This document shows positions 10,393 through 21,618 of a stretch of DNA of 64,000 bases, one piece after another. Position numbers and translations under genes: made by a program. The notes under the pieces are model-generated. The model was given only the letters and a program-made list of their open reading frames with translations. It did no database searches and was not told where the DNA came from. Position 1 is the first letter of the stretch. Every line of letters starts with the position of its first letter. Source of the DNA: Tipula vernalis (Eukaryota > Arthropoda > Insecta > Diptera > Tipulidae); assembly GCA_958295665.1 (NCBI GenBank), contig OY282559.1, positions 266,638,057 through 266,702,056 of the forward strand. Reading direction: 5' to 3'.

Positions 10393-11409
10393 TTGTGGAT
10401 TAAAATGGATAGCTTAAGACAAAACACGGTAAAAGTACAGTTCCAGAAGACAGATACTAAGCCGTCTGATCAAGAAATGATGCAATTTGTCTTGAATAAT
10501 GGGCTAACCGCTAAAAATATACATACGCTGTATCAGGATTTGTACGAGCGGTGTATTTATATAAAGTTTAACGCAGAACAAAGGTACCTTGAATTTCTTC
10601 GAGAGATACATGTTTTGACGTTCAATTATATTAATGGAACATCAACGGAGGTAACGGTAAAAAAGAGGAAGTGGAATAATGCGATACGTGAGGGTGTTCA
10701 ATTTGCCACCAGAAATTACTGTTGTAAGTTTGGTGTAAACTCACTTCTATCAGTTTTTTCGGGAGTAAGAGGAGTATATATATAGATCGAGAAAGAAATA
10801 CCACAATTTATATATATACAAAACATTAAAGCAAGAATATTTTACGATGGCATGAAAGAGAGATGTTACAAATGCAAAGAAGATTCACATTAAAAACATG
10901 TATGCCCACTTTTGAACACTATCAACAATATAGTAGAACAACAGATACAACAACAAACACTACAACCACAAGAACCACATGTACACACGCAAGGACAATC
11001 ACAACACGTACAAAAAATAAGCACGGTCGATAAAAATACTGTACAATCCATTACCACTCAAGATCGAGTTAAGTATAGCGATGTAGCGAAAATTAACATG
11101 TTACACAAAGAGGCAGAAAACAAAATTTAAAAAAACCAAAAAATGATTAACGTGAAAGATCATTTGAATGCAAGACAAACAGAAACCGATTCATCGTGTA
11201 TGGACACGGAAAGCGAAGATGTGTCTGTAAAAGGAAATGTAAACAAACGCGGTCGACCATACAAAAAAACACGGTACACAAGTACCAAAAACAGAATAGC
11301 ATTCATTGACCAATTTAATAGTACAACGTTGAGTACGGACGTAAACAATAAAAATTTTATTGCACCACCACCACCACCGTTGAAACCACCAGTTAATTGT
11401 ACATCATAA
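10393..11409 (+). pseudogene. LINE ORF1 (gag-like nucleic-acid-binding protein)
   Basis: The first block starts with an ATG at 10,405 (a second, 10,393, is out of context) and reads about 125 codons to a stop at 10,783. A frame change leads to a CCHC zinc knuckle at 10,861-10,905 (CYKCKEDSH, then HVC) with a TAA inside it. A Gln-rich segment follows (to 11,130), and after another break an acidic and basic stretch ending in a Pro run (APPPPPLKPP, near 11,362). ORF1 proteins of this LINE group bind their RNA. The length, about 340 codons in total, fits. It cannot make a complete product. Confidence 0.75.
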
Positions 11410-11429
11410 ATTAATAAAAATCGATAGTA

Positions 11430-12206
11430 TTTAAACACGAAACTGGACAAGTTGGCCAGATAAACATACAAAGTTTTTACGCCAAAAAAAATATGTTGGA
11501 AAATTATCTGGCCAAGAATAAAATGAATGTAATGCTTATAAGTGAAACATGGGAGAGAATGAACAAGACGTTGAATGTGAGAGGGTACAGATTTCTTTCC
11601 AAACCAAGAAGCGATTGTTATGGTGGAGTGGCAATAATGTACGACAAAAATATGACACTTCAAGAGGTTCAGTTACCCGCTTTTGGAAAGAAATCTGTTA
11701 CTAGTGAGCTTGTATGTAACCCAGGTGCGTGATGAAGATGAAAGGAAAAAAGCCTTGTGTGATTTTAAAAAATTGTTTGAGTGGGTGAGAGATAAAAGTG
11801 GCCTGATAGTATGTGGAGATATGAATGCACTTGCGAGAATGTGGGATTGTTTTGGCAATTGTGCAAGAGGAAAACAGTTGGCCGACCTGATTCAAGACTC
11901 CGATATGGTGCTCTTGATAAAATAGATTTGTGTATGACAACTATTGAACTAGCCTGCATGGTCACTTGGAATGTAGAAGAAGAGAATTTGGGTGGTGATC
12001 ATTTCATGCTCAAAATGATCATGAATGATAATCGAGTGTTTAGGAAAAAACGTGAATTAATGAATAACAGGAAATGGGTAAATGAGATGAATGAGATTCT
12101 CGGTGAAAATGAAATAAATCAAAGCCAGTTAGATAGTGAAATTGAACGGGTAAATGAACTGTGTACAAAAATTGTGGATATAAAAGAGATTAATGTGAAT
12201 GGTTGA
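11430..12206 (+). pseudogene. LINE ORF2, endonuclease domain (APE type)
   Basis: QINIQSLRAKKNMLENYLAK and LISETWERM near 11,460-11,560 are the N-terminal motifs of the apurinic-type endonuclease, with the catalytic Glu in SETW. GGVAIMYDKN (11,620) and IVCGDMNA (11,805), with Asp and Asn, follow. Near 11,990 GGDHFMLKM corresponds to the SDHxP motif. A linker follows to a TGA at 12,204. There are at least two frame changes (about 11,690 and 11,900). Confidence 0.85.
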
Positions 12207-13845
12207 TGGAACAGTGAAGTTCAATTCTGGTATGAAAGGAAGCGAATAGCCTTGCGTGAATTTAATAGGAATAGGAGTAGTGAGAATAAGATTATGTATG
12301 GTAAAATGAATGGAAAATTGAAAAAGGCTATTCGCAGAGCAAAAAGGAAAAGTTGGCGGGAATATGTGTCCCAAATGACACATAGAACCACAACTAAGGA
12401 TGTATGGAGTTTATTTAATAGGGGTGAATGGTAAACATTTTAATGTGAGCAATGTGATATGTGAGAACAGAGAAAATGGTGAAGAATTTATAAGAGAATG
12501 TAAGCAATGATTTGAATGTAATAAATGAAGTTGATAGAATGAGTGGAAATGAAAGAATGGATTGTAAGTATGAATGGGGAGAGTTCCTGAGAGTGTTAGA
12601 TAGATCAAAATCTACCACTCCTGGGGGACGAACCGAGTAAGTTATAAAATGATTCGGTTGTTGAGTGACTCAGCAAAACATAATTTGCTTGAGATACTCA
12701 ACAAAGTGTGGATGGGTTCAAAAATACCGGACAAATGGAAAGGGAGCAGGGTGGTTCCCATTCCTAAACGGGATAGATATCCAAATGTGGCAACAAATTA
12801 TCGAGGCATATGTATGTTAAATGTTTTTATAAAAATTTTAAATGGAATGATGAAAGAACGAATGGAAGATTTTGTGAATGAAAATAACTTGTTGCCATCG
12901 ACAACATTTGGATTTCGAAAGAACCACTCTGCAATCAAGTGTGTGGAAAAGTTTGTTTGGGAAGTAAGAAAGGATAATATGAAAGCTGTTGCGGTATTAT
13001 TGGACATTGAAAGAGCTTATGATTATGTGGCTCCGTGAAAATTACAACAAATTCTCTTGAATTTTTGATTTTCACGGAAAGTATGTATGCGTGGATAAAA
13101 GATTTTATGACTGAGAGAAAAATGGTTCTGAATGGAAGTGGTTTTTAGGTTAGAGGGAGTTGCAAATGTTGGACTTCCGCAAGGAAGTAAAATATCCAGC
13201 TCTGTTCAACCTATATACCAGCGAGATACACCAAATCAATGCAGACAACCAAATCGTTCTGCAATTTGCAGATGATTTTGTAGTAATTGGAAAAGGGAGA
13301 AGTATTGATGTGGCGGCTCAAAGAGCGCAAAAGGGGTTAGATAATTTAGTACAAAAACTTAAAATGTTGAATCTGAGAGTGAATTCTAATATGAGTTTCA
13401 GAACAAAGGTTGCAAATGTTAATATATGGTAAGTGTTGATAGTCACAGAATTGAACAAGTAAATGTGTACAGGTATTTGGGTATTTGGATTGATAGACGT
13501 ATGAGTTTTGGGAAACATATGAAAATTTTTGCAGATAACTGCAAGGAACGTTTAAATATGGTTAACCGGGTGAGCAAACCTAAGTGGGGCGTTCATCCGA
13601 GTTTGACTGATATGTTAAGGAAGGCTCTTATATCCTCCAAAATTGAATATGGTATTAGTGTTTATGGGAATGGTTCGAAAGGGGCTTTTAGCCAATTAAT
13701 GAAAGTAGAAAATGCATGTGCAAGAGTGGTATTGGGGGCGATTAACTCAACCCCAATATACAGTCTGTGGTGTGAAATGGGTGATTCAACTTTTGATTAC
13801 AAGAAAGAGTCGATCACAGTGAGAGTCGGTGAGAATGATAACTAA
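12207..13845 (+). pseudogene. LINE ORF2, reverse transcriptase domain
   Basis: After a basic linker (12,250-12,430) the RT motifs appear in order. IPDKWKGSRVVPIPK (12,730) is followed by NYRGICMLNVFIKI (12,800), TTFGFRKNHSAIKCV (12,900) and AVLLDIERAYDYV (12,990; motif A Asp). GLPQGS lies near 13,165, and motif C is LQFADDFVVIG (13,260-13,292). The thumb region continues to ~13,845 (VNVYRYLGIWIDRRMSF). Stops at 13,036 and 13,430 and frame changes near 13,070 and 13,190 inactivate it. Confidence 0.9.
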
Positions 13846-14194
13846 GAAAAATGAGTTTTGGAATGAAATGATAATAAGATTACAAAGTAGGGCGGTGTAC
13901 AAACCGACATATAGAACTAGCATTGCACTTGAAAATTTGAACATGTTTCTGAGTATAGCCAATGCTGGTCCGCAACCCGTTCCTAATAATCTTACTGTAT
14001 GTTTGAATATGGAGGAACATAATAAGGGAATGAATGAAGTTATCACCAAAATTATGTTTGGGAAAATCAGTCAGCGGTATGTGCAAGATGATGAGAATGA
14101 GAATGGAGTGGGTGTTGGTGTCTTTATGCCTAGTAAGAATGTTGAAAAGTATTTTAAAGTGGACAAAAGCATCTGACGCTGAACTGATTGGGAA

Positions 14195-14865
14195 TTAAAC
14201 TGGCTGTGAATGAAGGGGAAAGGAAAATAGTAATATTTTTCGATTCCCAGAGGGGTTTATATTTGCTAGAATGTGGAGGTGGAAGGAAAGGCAATGTGTA
14301 TGTTGATTTGATTTTTGAATGCGTTCGAGACTGTCAACGTGATGTGACCATATAATGTATCCCATCACATAGACAGATCGAAGGGAATGAAAGAGCCGAT
14401 ATGTTAGCAAAAAGGGTACATTGAATGGCATGGTTCAGGAGTATGAAAGGAAGGATTCAAGAGACGTACTTCGAATGCTTCATATAAATCTGTGGAGAAA
14501 ATGGGAGTTTAACGAGAAAAGTCTAACGAAAAGAATGAAGTACACAGCGCTCCGTGGTACTCCTTTGAAAATTCCGTTCCTTAAGGGGCTCAAAGGAGAT
14601 ACGCGAATGAATCAGGCTGAACCATGGAAACTGGAAGGAATGCATGTGGAAATGTCATTTGAGTGAGGACAAAGATTGTGAGTTGTGTGGAAGTGTGGAG
14701 GATATTGAACATCTCATATTGGCTTGCCCGAGATATAGCCAATGTAGATCTAAGTTCAACATCCTTCGAAATGCAAGAAATCTAAGTGATTTAATGAATG
14801 AGGGTGGTTTTTTGGCTTATAAGGAAATGTATGAATTTACTAGGATGAGTGGGGTAACAGTTTAA
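14195..14865 (+). pseudogene. LINE ORF2, RNase H and C-terminal Cys/His motif
   Basis: Near 14,235 IFFDSQRGLYLL is an RNase H motif with the catalytic Asp. IPSHRQIEGNERADMLAKR (near 14,360) is its final motif. Only a one-base frame change and a TAA separate them. At 14,670-14,735 CELCGSVEDIEHLILACPRY gives the C-x2-C...H-x4-C motif found at the end of ORF2 in this LINE group. The reading ends at a TAA at 14,863. Confidence 0.85.
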
Positions 14866-15058
14866 TACGAAATAACTACTAGCCGACAGAATATGTGAAG
14901 GGATTACCCAGTTCTTTTTAAGAGTAAGGAAAATATTAGTCAAACTGAATTTTGAATTTAAAAAAATGTAAACAGAAAGTTATAAATTTGGAGTTTCGGA
15001 AATATGGCTCCCTTTTTATGTAGAAGCCAAGCCTAATAAAAAAAATTAAAAAAAAGCC

Positions 15059-15071
15059 GTCTCTCATCTCA
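15059..15071 (+). repeat. Target site duplication, right copy
   Basis: An exact copy of 10,224-10,236, lying directly after the LINE A-rich tail. Confidence 0.85.
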
Positions 15072-15530
15072 ATAGTAAAGGGGCCGACGAGCTGGCTTGG
15101 TGTGGCACCATGGCTATTGCAGGCTGACGAACGACAGATGGTCAGATAGTAGCGTAATAACTCGGCAGGTCTGGCCAAAGTTATGTTCGGCGAGATCCAC
15201 ACAGCAGATCTCACTTCAGCGGAGTCAGGTCAGTATGGTTATTGTAGTAATTACAGGACACTGTCTCATAGGTAGGCATGCGATTAGACTCAAAGAGGAG
15301 GAAGAAACAGTACTTCATCTTCTTTGCACCTGTCCTCGTCTGGCTCGAAACAGACTAAAGTTTTTAGGGGCACCCCTTTTAAATGACCTTACGAACTTCG
15401 GCAGGATGGGCATTAGGATTATCCAGCTTTTTGTTTAAGGTGGATAAATAAATTAATTTGTGGTATGGCTACGGACCATTTTTATGTCCTAGTGGACCGT
15501 CACCTGAACCTAATCTAACCTAAGCTAATT
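15072..15530 (+). pseudogene. Older LINE, 3' part of RNase H, Cys/His motif and tail
   Basis: It resumes the domain broken at 10,236 with GADELAWCGT. Further on it reads VITRQVWPKL (15,150) and EEETVLHLLCTCPRLARNRL (15,295-15,355), the C-terminal H-x4-C-type motif. The 3' end is a degenerate TAACC-type tail (aacctaatctaacctaagc, 15,509-15,527), typical of some insect LINE families. A better preserved copy of the same LINE end is at 16,150-16,601. Multiple stops. Confidence 0.8.
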
Positions 15531-16101
15531 CTAAATTTGTGGCTCTTGTGGTCAAATACGTAAAAATTTGACCCCACTTCTCGAGTTGTTTAACGTTCAA
15601 TGGGCTTTGGGGCGAAGTAATCTAAGTCGATAAAGGTTAGTGCGCGTTTTTGGTATCTCGCATCCCGCATAAATTATTGAGGTATGCTTCATTGCTGCTT
15701 GATCTCATTTAAAACTATAGGAACATTTTGGAGGTAAATTTGCTGGTGGAATCCTGTAATAATAAATCTCATCCTAATGCATTGGAGAAAACTTTCGCAA
15801 CTAATTGTTGCTCTGTAATTGTTGGCGTTCTTTCAACGCTTTTGCTTAGTTGGGGAAAGATAATTTTTGTACGCCTATATTAGAAGAACCATATCATCTA
15901 GGTTTACCTCCTGCAACGATATGCAAACATTTGGTTCTGGTTCGTCATCTCGTTCCTAAGGCTATTCATCACCCAAATCCAGCAAATGGTACGTGTAAAT
16001 ATCAGAGTCGGAGAAATAGCATTTTCGCAAACGAATATTGACAAGGAGCGAAACGATAACTGACAAGGAGCGTCCACACCAAGTCAAGCTCCTGCTTATT
16101 C
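15114..16101 (+). repeat. Tandem duplication, copy 1
   Basis: It shares an extended alignment with 16,171-17,263: the LINE 3' end, its TAACC tail and then ~570 bp of other sequence ('cccacttctcgag', 'tttaacgttcaatgggcttt', 'ggtatgcttcattgctgctt', 'ccaagtcaagctcctgctta'). Copies differ by roughly 15% and by indels. The LINE tail is followed by the same flank in both copies, so the LINE inserted before the duplication happened. Confidence 0.85.
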
Positions 16102-16149
16102 CGGTTCATATCTCCGGGCCATATTAAAAAAAGCAGAAGGGATATTGAA

Positions 16150-16601
16150 GTGTCCCCTGCGTTATGTAAACTATTGCTTCAGGAAGAAGCTAGTAGGCTA
16201 ATGAACGACAGATGGCCAGATAGTACCTCATGCGTAATAACTCGGCAGGTCTGGCCAAAGTTGGATTTGGCGAGATCCAAACAACTGATTTCACTTCAGC
16301 GGAGCCAGGTCAGTATGGTTGTTGGAGTGATTACAGGCCACATGATTAATGTCGCAGTTCTGAAGACGAAGCATGTCCTCATCTGGCTCGAAACAGACTA
16401 AAGTTTCTAGGGGCACCCCTTTTAAATGACCAGAGGAACTTCAGTAGGATGGACATCAGGAGTATCCAGCGCTTTGTTTACAGTTCAAAAGGGTTTCAAT
16501 GACTAGGTGGATAAATAAATTAATTTGTGGTATGGCTACCAACCATTTTTATATCTATGCCTGGTCCTTGTGGACCGTCACCTTAACCTAACCTAACCTT
16601 A
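16150..16601 (+). pseudogene. LINE 3' end, duplicated copy
   Basis: A frame from 16,150 reads ALCKLLLQEEASRLMNDRW, ITRQVWPKLDLARSKQLISL and VSMVVGVITGH, the conserved region after RNase H in the LOA/I-type LINE. It then breaks before the Cys/His motif (WLETD stop, 16,399). The 3' end is the tail 'ccttaacctaacctaacctt' at 16,581-16,600. It is the second member of the tandem duplication. Confidence 0.8.
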
Positions 16602-17263
16602 GTCAAACACTGGCTTTCGGGCTACTCTGAACGCGCCATCTTTTTTCTATAAATGTTTGCAGCTTGACAGGGCCAAATCTAATTATCAGTTTGTGGCTCT
16701 TGTGTTCAAATACGTAAAAATTGGACCCCACTTCTCGAGATGTTTAACGTTCAATGGGCTTTGGGCCGAAGTAATCTAGGCCAACAAAGGTTAGTGTGCA
16801 TTTTTGGTATCGTGCGTCCCGCATCTGTTATACGATTTTCAGGCAACCTAATTGTTAAGGTATGCTTCATTGCTGCTTGATCTCATTTAGAACCATATGA
16901 AAATTTTGGAGGCAAATTTGCTGATGGAATCCTTTCTAGTCGGACGTTATGGCTTCTCATCCTAATGGTGGTTTGGAGAAAACTTTCGCAATTAGTTGTT
17001 GCTCTGTAATTGTTGGCCTTCTTTCAAGGCTTTTGCTTAGTTGTGGAAAGATAATTTTTGTACGCTTATGATAGAAGAACATAACATCTAGGCTTGGGTC
17101 CTGCAACGATATGCAAACATCTGGTTCTGGTTCGTCATCGTTAGCCAGGTATAAGACTGCTGTTGCTGCATGTTCACAGAGTCGGAGAAATAGCATTTTA
17201 GCAACCGAATATTTTCGATAATTGACAAGGTGCGTCCACACCAAGTCAAGCTCCTGCTTATTC
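16171..17263 (+). repeat. Tandem duplication, copy 2
   Basis: Partner of 15,114-16,101. It keeps segments that copy 1 has lost, such as 'tacgattttcaggcaaccta' (16,830) and part of 17,135-17,175, where copy 1 has different sequence. Confidence 0.85.
16957..17244 (-). pseudogene. Unidentified protein remnant in the duplicated segment
   Basis: The minus-strand frame reads about 95 codons (LRLCEHAATAVLYLANDDEP, then DVMFFYHKRTKIIFPQLSKS) with balanced composition. Copy 1 of the duplication contains the matching frame in decayed form (RTKIIFPQLSKSVERTPTIT, near 15,810-15,880), so part of it predates the duplication. Further protein-like sequence continues upstream on the minus strand (HWPKWSRLR, near 17,280-17,310). 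I do not recognise the family. It could be a host-gene fragment or an unfamiliar transposon ORF. Confidence 0.35.
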
Positions 17264-18129
17264 TGATAATCTTAATCTACTCCACTTTGGCCAATGTCCT
17301 TTAGTATTAACATGCCTTAAATAATGAAGCATCTCATCAGTTCAACGTGCTGGTGTCATTGTCGCCTAACATCGCCTCCGTTTCAGTCTGAGGGGATGCA
17401 TGAATTCCACCTACAGTGAATTGGAAGTCATACTTCGCAGGTCGAAGCCTTCTTCTTGATGATTATCGAGATACGATGTTTCATTGTTTCATGTGCTCGT
17501 AATTTCTCTGTTCGATCCCTTTCTGCTTTCACATTTTTTTCGCACTGAGGAGTACACGGTGAGCAGTATGCTCTAAGCACCATTACAGTCATCTATCACG
17601 TGGACGATCTCTCCACAGACATCGCTGGGCGTCTTGGTCATCTACCTTGATGCTAAGCTCGTAAACATTTGTTAAAAGTCAGCAGTGATTGTTGTTTATA
17701 TCCATAGCATTGTTGATATTACCCTTCGGTATCGTACAGTTTCGTGAGCTCCGCGGAATGCTTCAAATAGGTAACAATTGGGAATATATCTACAGAACCA
17801 GGCATTTTCTTAATATTAATGTCTGTCTAAAAATCTTAACAGTGAATTCAGGCCAAAATCGTGGTGACACCTTTCTGCTTTGGAGTAATACAAGATATCA
17901 GTAAAATAATGACTAGAGGCAGTTTGCGGCAAAGTTTCTGGTATGTGTACTCACATGTATAAACGTTGATGCCAATATTTAGATTTATTGCGCGTTTCAT
18001 TATTGAGCGCATTTCCAGAAAGATTTCCCACCTTTTGCAGAGTTCAAAATTTGTTACGTTGTACCAATTATCTTGCTCACACATTTTCCTTTTTTACTCA
18101 AGCCAATCGAACTTTTGAAAGAATCCGTT
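17264..18129. other. No identifiable gene
   Basis: Between 17,340 and 17,680 the minus strand has short protein-like stretches interrupted by stops (for example SSVRKKCESRKGSNREI), possibly the continuation of the unknown remnant at 16,957-17,244. The rest shows nothing I can name. Confidence 0.4.
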
Positions 18130-18475
18130 CATTACGTGCACAGTAGGCCTTTATCATTGAAATTGCCGACTTCTGGGTTTTTGTGAATTTTTACGTTTTG
18201 CAATCGCCTGAGTGGCAAAAATTGATTTTTGAATGGAAACCGATTAACGGATGAGCATGAAAATTTGTGTTTATACAAAATGTGAGCTGTCAGTGAATTT
18301 TGGCGAAAATCGGCCAACCCAAAATGACAATTTATCTCGCCTTAAGAACTAATGGATTTATGAACTAGTATGGAACTTGAAGGAATACGACCAACTGGAA
18401 TGGAACTAGGCTTTTTCTTAAACAGACCCAATAAGACGGGAACTTGGCTATTTTTAAACCAATTTTTGTCACGGT
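18130..18475. repeat. Dispersed repeat, copy 2
   Basis: Contains 'gtcagtgaattttggcgaaa' and, further on, 'tggaactaggctttttctta' and 'gggaacttggctatttttaa'. The same two blocks occur at 36,470-36,740 in the same order, and the second block recurs at 1,190-1,800. It is an unnamed dispersed family with no coding potential. Confidence 0.6.
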
Positions 18476-19734
18476 AGCACCTATCCAGTAAATAGTTCAA
18501 TTAACCGTTGTGGCTATAAGCGATAATAAAATTGTGTATGTGTTTATTCAATATACACTATCTGCATGCAATGCGGATATTATTTCATTATTACCAAGCA
18601 ACATACTATCTAACACCAGTTGTACATGCAAAATAGAAAATCGCCCCAAACGACAAACCAAATAACTTTATGCTTTAATTGATTTGGACAGTTTGAGTTC
18701 ACTGTATTTTCTCACTCATATTTACAATTCTGCTTTGCCCTAGATAATAAAGTGACAATAATTGCAATCGTCCAATGGTCGTTAAACCAACTTTTGTTTT
18801 TTTATGGTTTGTATATAAATGTATATAAACTCAAGCATAACGACAAGATAAATTTCTTCCCACTAAATAAAAAAATTTACGGAATGTAGAACACTTGTAT
18901 GGAGGTCATCGATATGCTGCTTTACTTGGTTACATACACATAAATGCAATTTTATTAATTTCTAATTTGATTTTCCAGATCCTGTCAGAAGATATTGAAA
19001 ATTTGTAAAAATGACAAAACGACGTTATTCAGTATATTGAATTAAAGTGTATAATGAAATTTAAAAAAAAAACTTTTTTTCACAACTTATTTAATTTCCC
19101 AGTCCTCCCATGTATAAATATACTTGTCTGTAAAGCTTTTAATTTAAAATTGACATTTATTGGAAAATTGAAATGTACGATTTACACAACACAACAACTG
19201 CAAAAAAAAAAGTATCGAAATACCCATCAGAGAGGATATACAAACAGATACAATCATTTATGTTTGAGTTGCACATCATGCTCGTTTAATTTACATGATG
19301 ATAACGAAATATCAATATGTTGTGTGGTTTTCGATTTGTTTATCTTGCATCTAAAATTAAATCGAGTATTTGATGAAATTTTTGATGTAAATAAATATTT
19401 CGAATTTACAAATTAGTTTTTCCAGTATATACTCGTTCTATCTCGTACGTATGTACATATTCACTCGTACTTTAATTATATATTGGTCACTGAATAAACA
19501 CAAATTTGTATTTTGAATAATCGAGAATTGCCTTTATAGCGATACAAAAAATTTAATAAACTTGATCAGAGCGACGTTTATCCCAAAATAACCAAATATA
19601 CAATATGCCCTAATAGAGTATTTCAATTTTCACTCACCAAATTCTACGGATAGATTAGAAAGTGGAACTGGAAAGTGGAATTTCAAATTTTTTGGATCTG
19701 TATAGATTACAAAAATATTCAACTGTGTGAATGT
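18476..19734. other. No identifiable gene
   Basis: AT-rich. A 120-codon plus-strand frame at 19,054-19,416 is Lys/Phe/Asn-rich and looks like a composition artefact. TGTCACGGTAGCACC near 18,468 faintly resembles the start of the solo LTR at 2,333, but no further similarity follows. Confidence 0.5.
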
Positions 19735-20215
19735 CCGATCGGAAATCTCTGAGAAGTTCACAATTTCGTAAAATTATTTGAGTGATATTGAACAATTTAA
19801 ATCTTAGAGCATTTTTACTATCACTCAAGGAATTTTCCGCTATTGTGAAAATCTCATTACGATTCTACTGATGCGACCCGTACGAGCCAAGCTATAATTT
19901 TTCAAAACATGCAGCATTATTTTATCACTCAAAAAAAAAAAAATACCGATTTTTCCGATCGTGTTCATGAATGGGATGATTTTTCTAATCTAGATGCGAT
20001 CGTCCCGTCCAACCCAAACTACAGTATTTCAAAACTTAAGGCTCGTATTTTTAAACAAGAATAAATCGACGGATTAATCCACAATTTTCGAAAATCCACT
20101 GATTTCGCCGAGGTTACTTTTGGTAATTTTAAACGTAGATAGATCCGTGGATTTTTTGTGTCATAATTTTGAACGAAGCTAAAACCGGCGATTTTCGAAA
20201 TCAATTTTCTAATTA
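19735..20215. repeat. Repeat related to 25,670-25,980
   Basis: 'catttttactatcactcaag' and 'gaattttccgctattgtgaa' (19,810-19,860) match 25,920-25,970 in direct orientation. 'ttaaggctcgtatttttaaa' (20,036) matches the reverse complement of 25,785-25,807. It contains several copies of the unit cgtattttTAAACxxxxATAAATCxxxGGATT. Confidence 0.55.
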
Positions 20216-20689
20216 ATAACTGCTTGCTGGGATATTACGCATTTTTTTTGTTTGTTTTCTAATGTCATTTTGGATTGATTATTTTCCCCTCTACGGAAAA
20301 GAAATCTCAATTTCGCCGTCAATCGAACAAGAACAACTCATTGCTCTTTTATGTTTGTGGGTTATCTGTCAAAATACAAGAAACTAGAAAATTGCAAATA
20401 TAAAATCTAAAAAGTTCGTTTTCGAAGTAATGTGAGAGAGAGGAGATTAATTTAATGATACTTCTAAATAAACAATGACCATGGAAACGGCACCCAATCA
20501 GCCAAATAACAGAACCAGAATAAACCTAAGAACCAGTGGCGAAACTAAAATGCTTATTAGATAAAGACTTATTTATTTCTATTGTCGAGCCTCGCATTAT
20601 ATAAAAGTATCTGATTTCGTGACTAGACGAAAGAGAACGTCATGAACATTCATTTCAATGGCCTTAAATAAAACGTAATGACGTTTTCT

Positions 20690-21310
20690 AAATAAAATAT
20701 CAAGAATATCGAAATAATCTCAAAAATGTCAAATTTTCAAAGTATATACCTACATATCATGAATATTCCTGAAAATTCTCAAATATCGAATTATCCGTAA
20801 GTATGTAAACGGGAGAAAATCCTGAAATATCGAAATTTTGGCATAATCTCGAAAAATGACTTAATATTGCGATTCAGATTTATGTGTATGTGTAATTCTG
20901 CCAGTACTCAAACTCAGAGCTAATCGCAGAACATTGTCATACATAATTCGAATAAATTTGAAAATCATTAACCATCTCGTTTAATCCTAGAAATGTCGGA
21001 AAACTTAAAAAATCTAAAATATAACGCAGAACAATCACAGAAAAATTGAAATAATCTCTTTATTTTGTGAACAATTTCAATAATACCGAAAAATCTGGAT
21101 ACTAATGAATAATTTTGGAAAGCCTGTCAAAATTTAGAAAATCCACGAAAATTTCGAAATATACCGACATGCAATAAGAATGGAACCCTCAAATAGTATC
21201 GGATAATTGGTTAAATATCGAAGAAACATATTCTTAGAATAGACTCTAAGATTCTTGAGTAACATCGAACCAAACTCGAATATTCGCAAAACATCTCGAA
21301 TAACCTGATA
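20690..21310. repeat. Decayed TCGAAA-rich repeat tract
   Basis: Recurring segments such as aatctcgaaaaat, aatatcgaaataatctc and ctcgaataacct at irregular spacing; similar material lies at 24,050-24,130 and at 3,060-3,260. No coding potential. The Harbinger element inserted at its right edge. Confidence 0.5.
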
Positions 21311-21333
21311 GTTTCGAAACAAAGAATCACCAA

Positions 21334-21336
21334 CTA
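21334..21336. repeat. Harbinger TSD, left (TAA)
   Basis: TAA, the expected 3-bp target of PIF/Harbinger elements, repeated at 24,032-24,034. Confidence 0.85.
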
Positions 21337-21366
21337 AAGCCCCAGTTATATAGCCGAAAACGAAAC
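21337..21366 (+). repeat. Harbinger left terminal inverted repeat
   Basis: 30 bases identical to the reverse complement of 24,002-24,031. After a one-base offset a further ccgaaacgaa is shared. Confidence 0.93.
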
Positions 21367-21618
21367 GAAACCGAAACGAACCGAAATGAAACTTATGAAT
21401 TGAATGCATGGAAATGTATTAACCCAATTATATAGACGAAACGAAACGAAACCGAACTGATGAATTGATTCAATTCAATTTCTTTTCGTTTCGGTTTCGG
21501 TCGAAGTTCACAATGATTGATTATATTTCTTTTATTTTTCAACAATTGTGAATATTTTTTGCGGTTTTGCTTACTGGGGCTTGTTTTTCTGTCAAACGTC
21601 AAACATAAAACAACTAAA

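Larger units (their letters stand above)
10237..15058 (+). mobile_element. Full-length LOA/I-like LINE (decayed), nested in another LINE
   Basis: A 4.8-kb non-LTR retrotransposon: 5' UTR, ORF1 with a CCHC knuckle, and ORF2 with endonuclease, reverse transcriptase, RNase H and a C-terminal cysteine/histidine motif, ending in an A-rich tail (gcctaataaaaaaaattaaa...). It is flanked by a 13-bp target duplication, so both ends are defined and the 5' end is not truncated. An RNase H domain after RT and the FADD motif in RT place it with the I/LOA/Outcast group. Both ORFs carry several stops and frameshifts. Confidence 0.9.

Noticed and set aside
11160..11663. 167-codon minus-strand frame opposite LINE ORF1/ORF2
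   Set aside because: It is the shadow of plus-strand LINE coding sequence; its text has no family resemblance.
18468..18960. Possible third LTR related to the solo LTRs
   Set aside because: Only the first ~15 bases (TGTCACGGTAGCACC) resemble the LTR start; no similarity follows and no end could be found.
19054..19416. 120-codon plus-strand frame
   Set aside because: Lys/Phe/Asn-rich, typical of AT-rich non-coding DNA; no recognisable motif.
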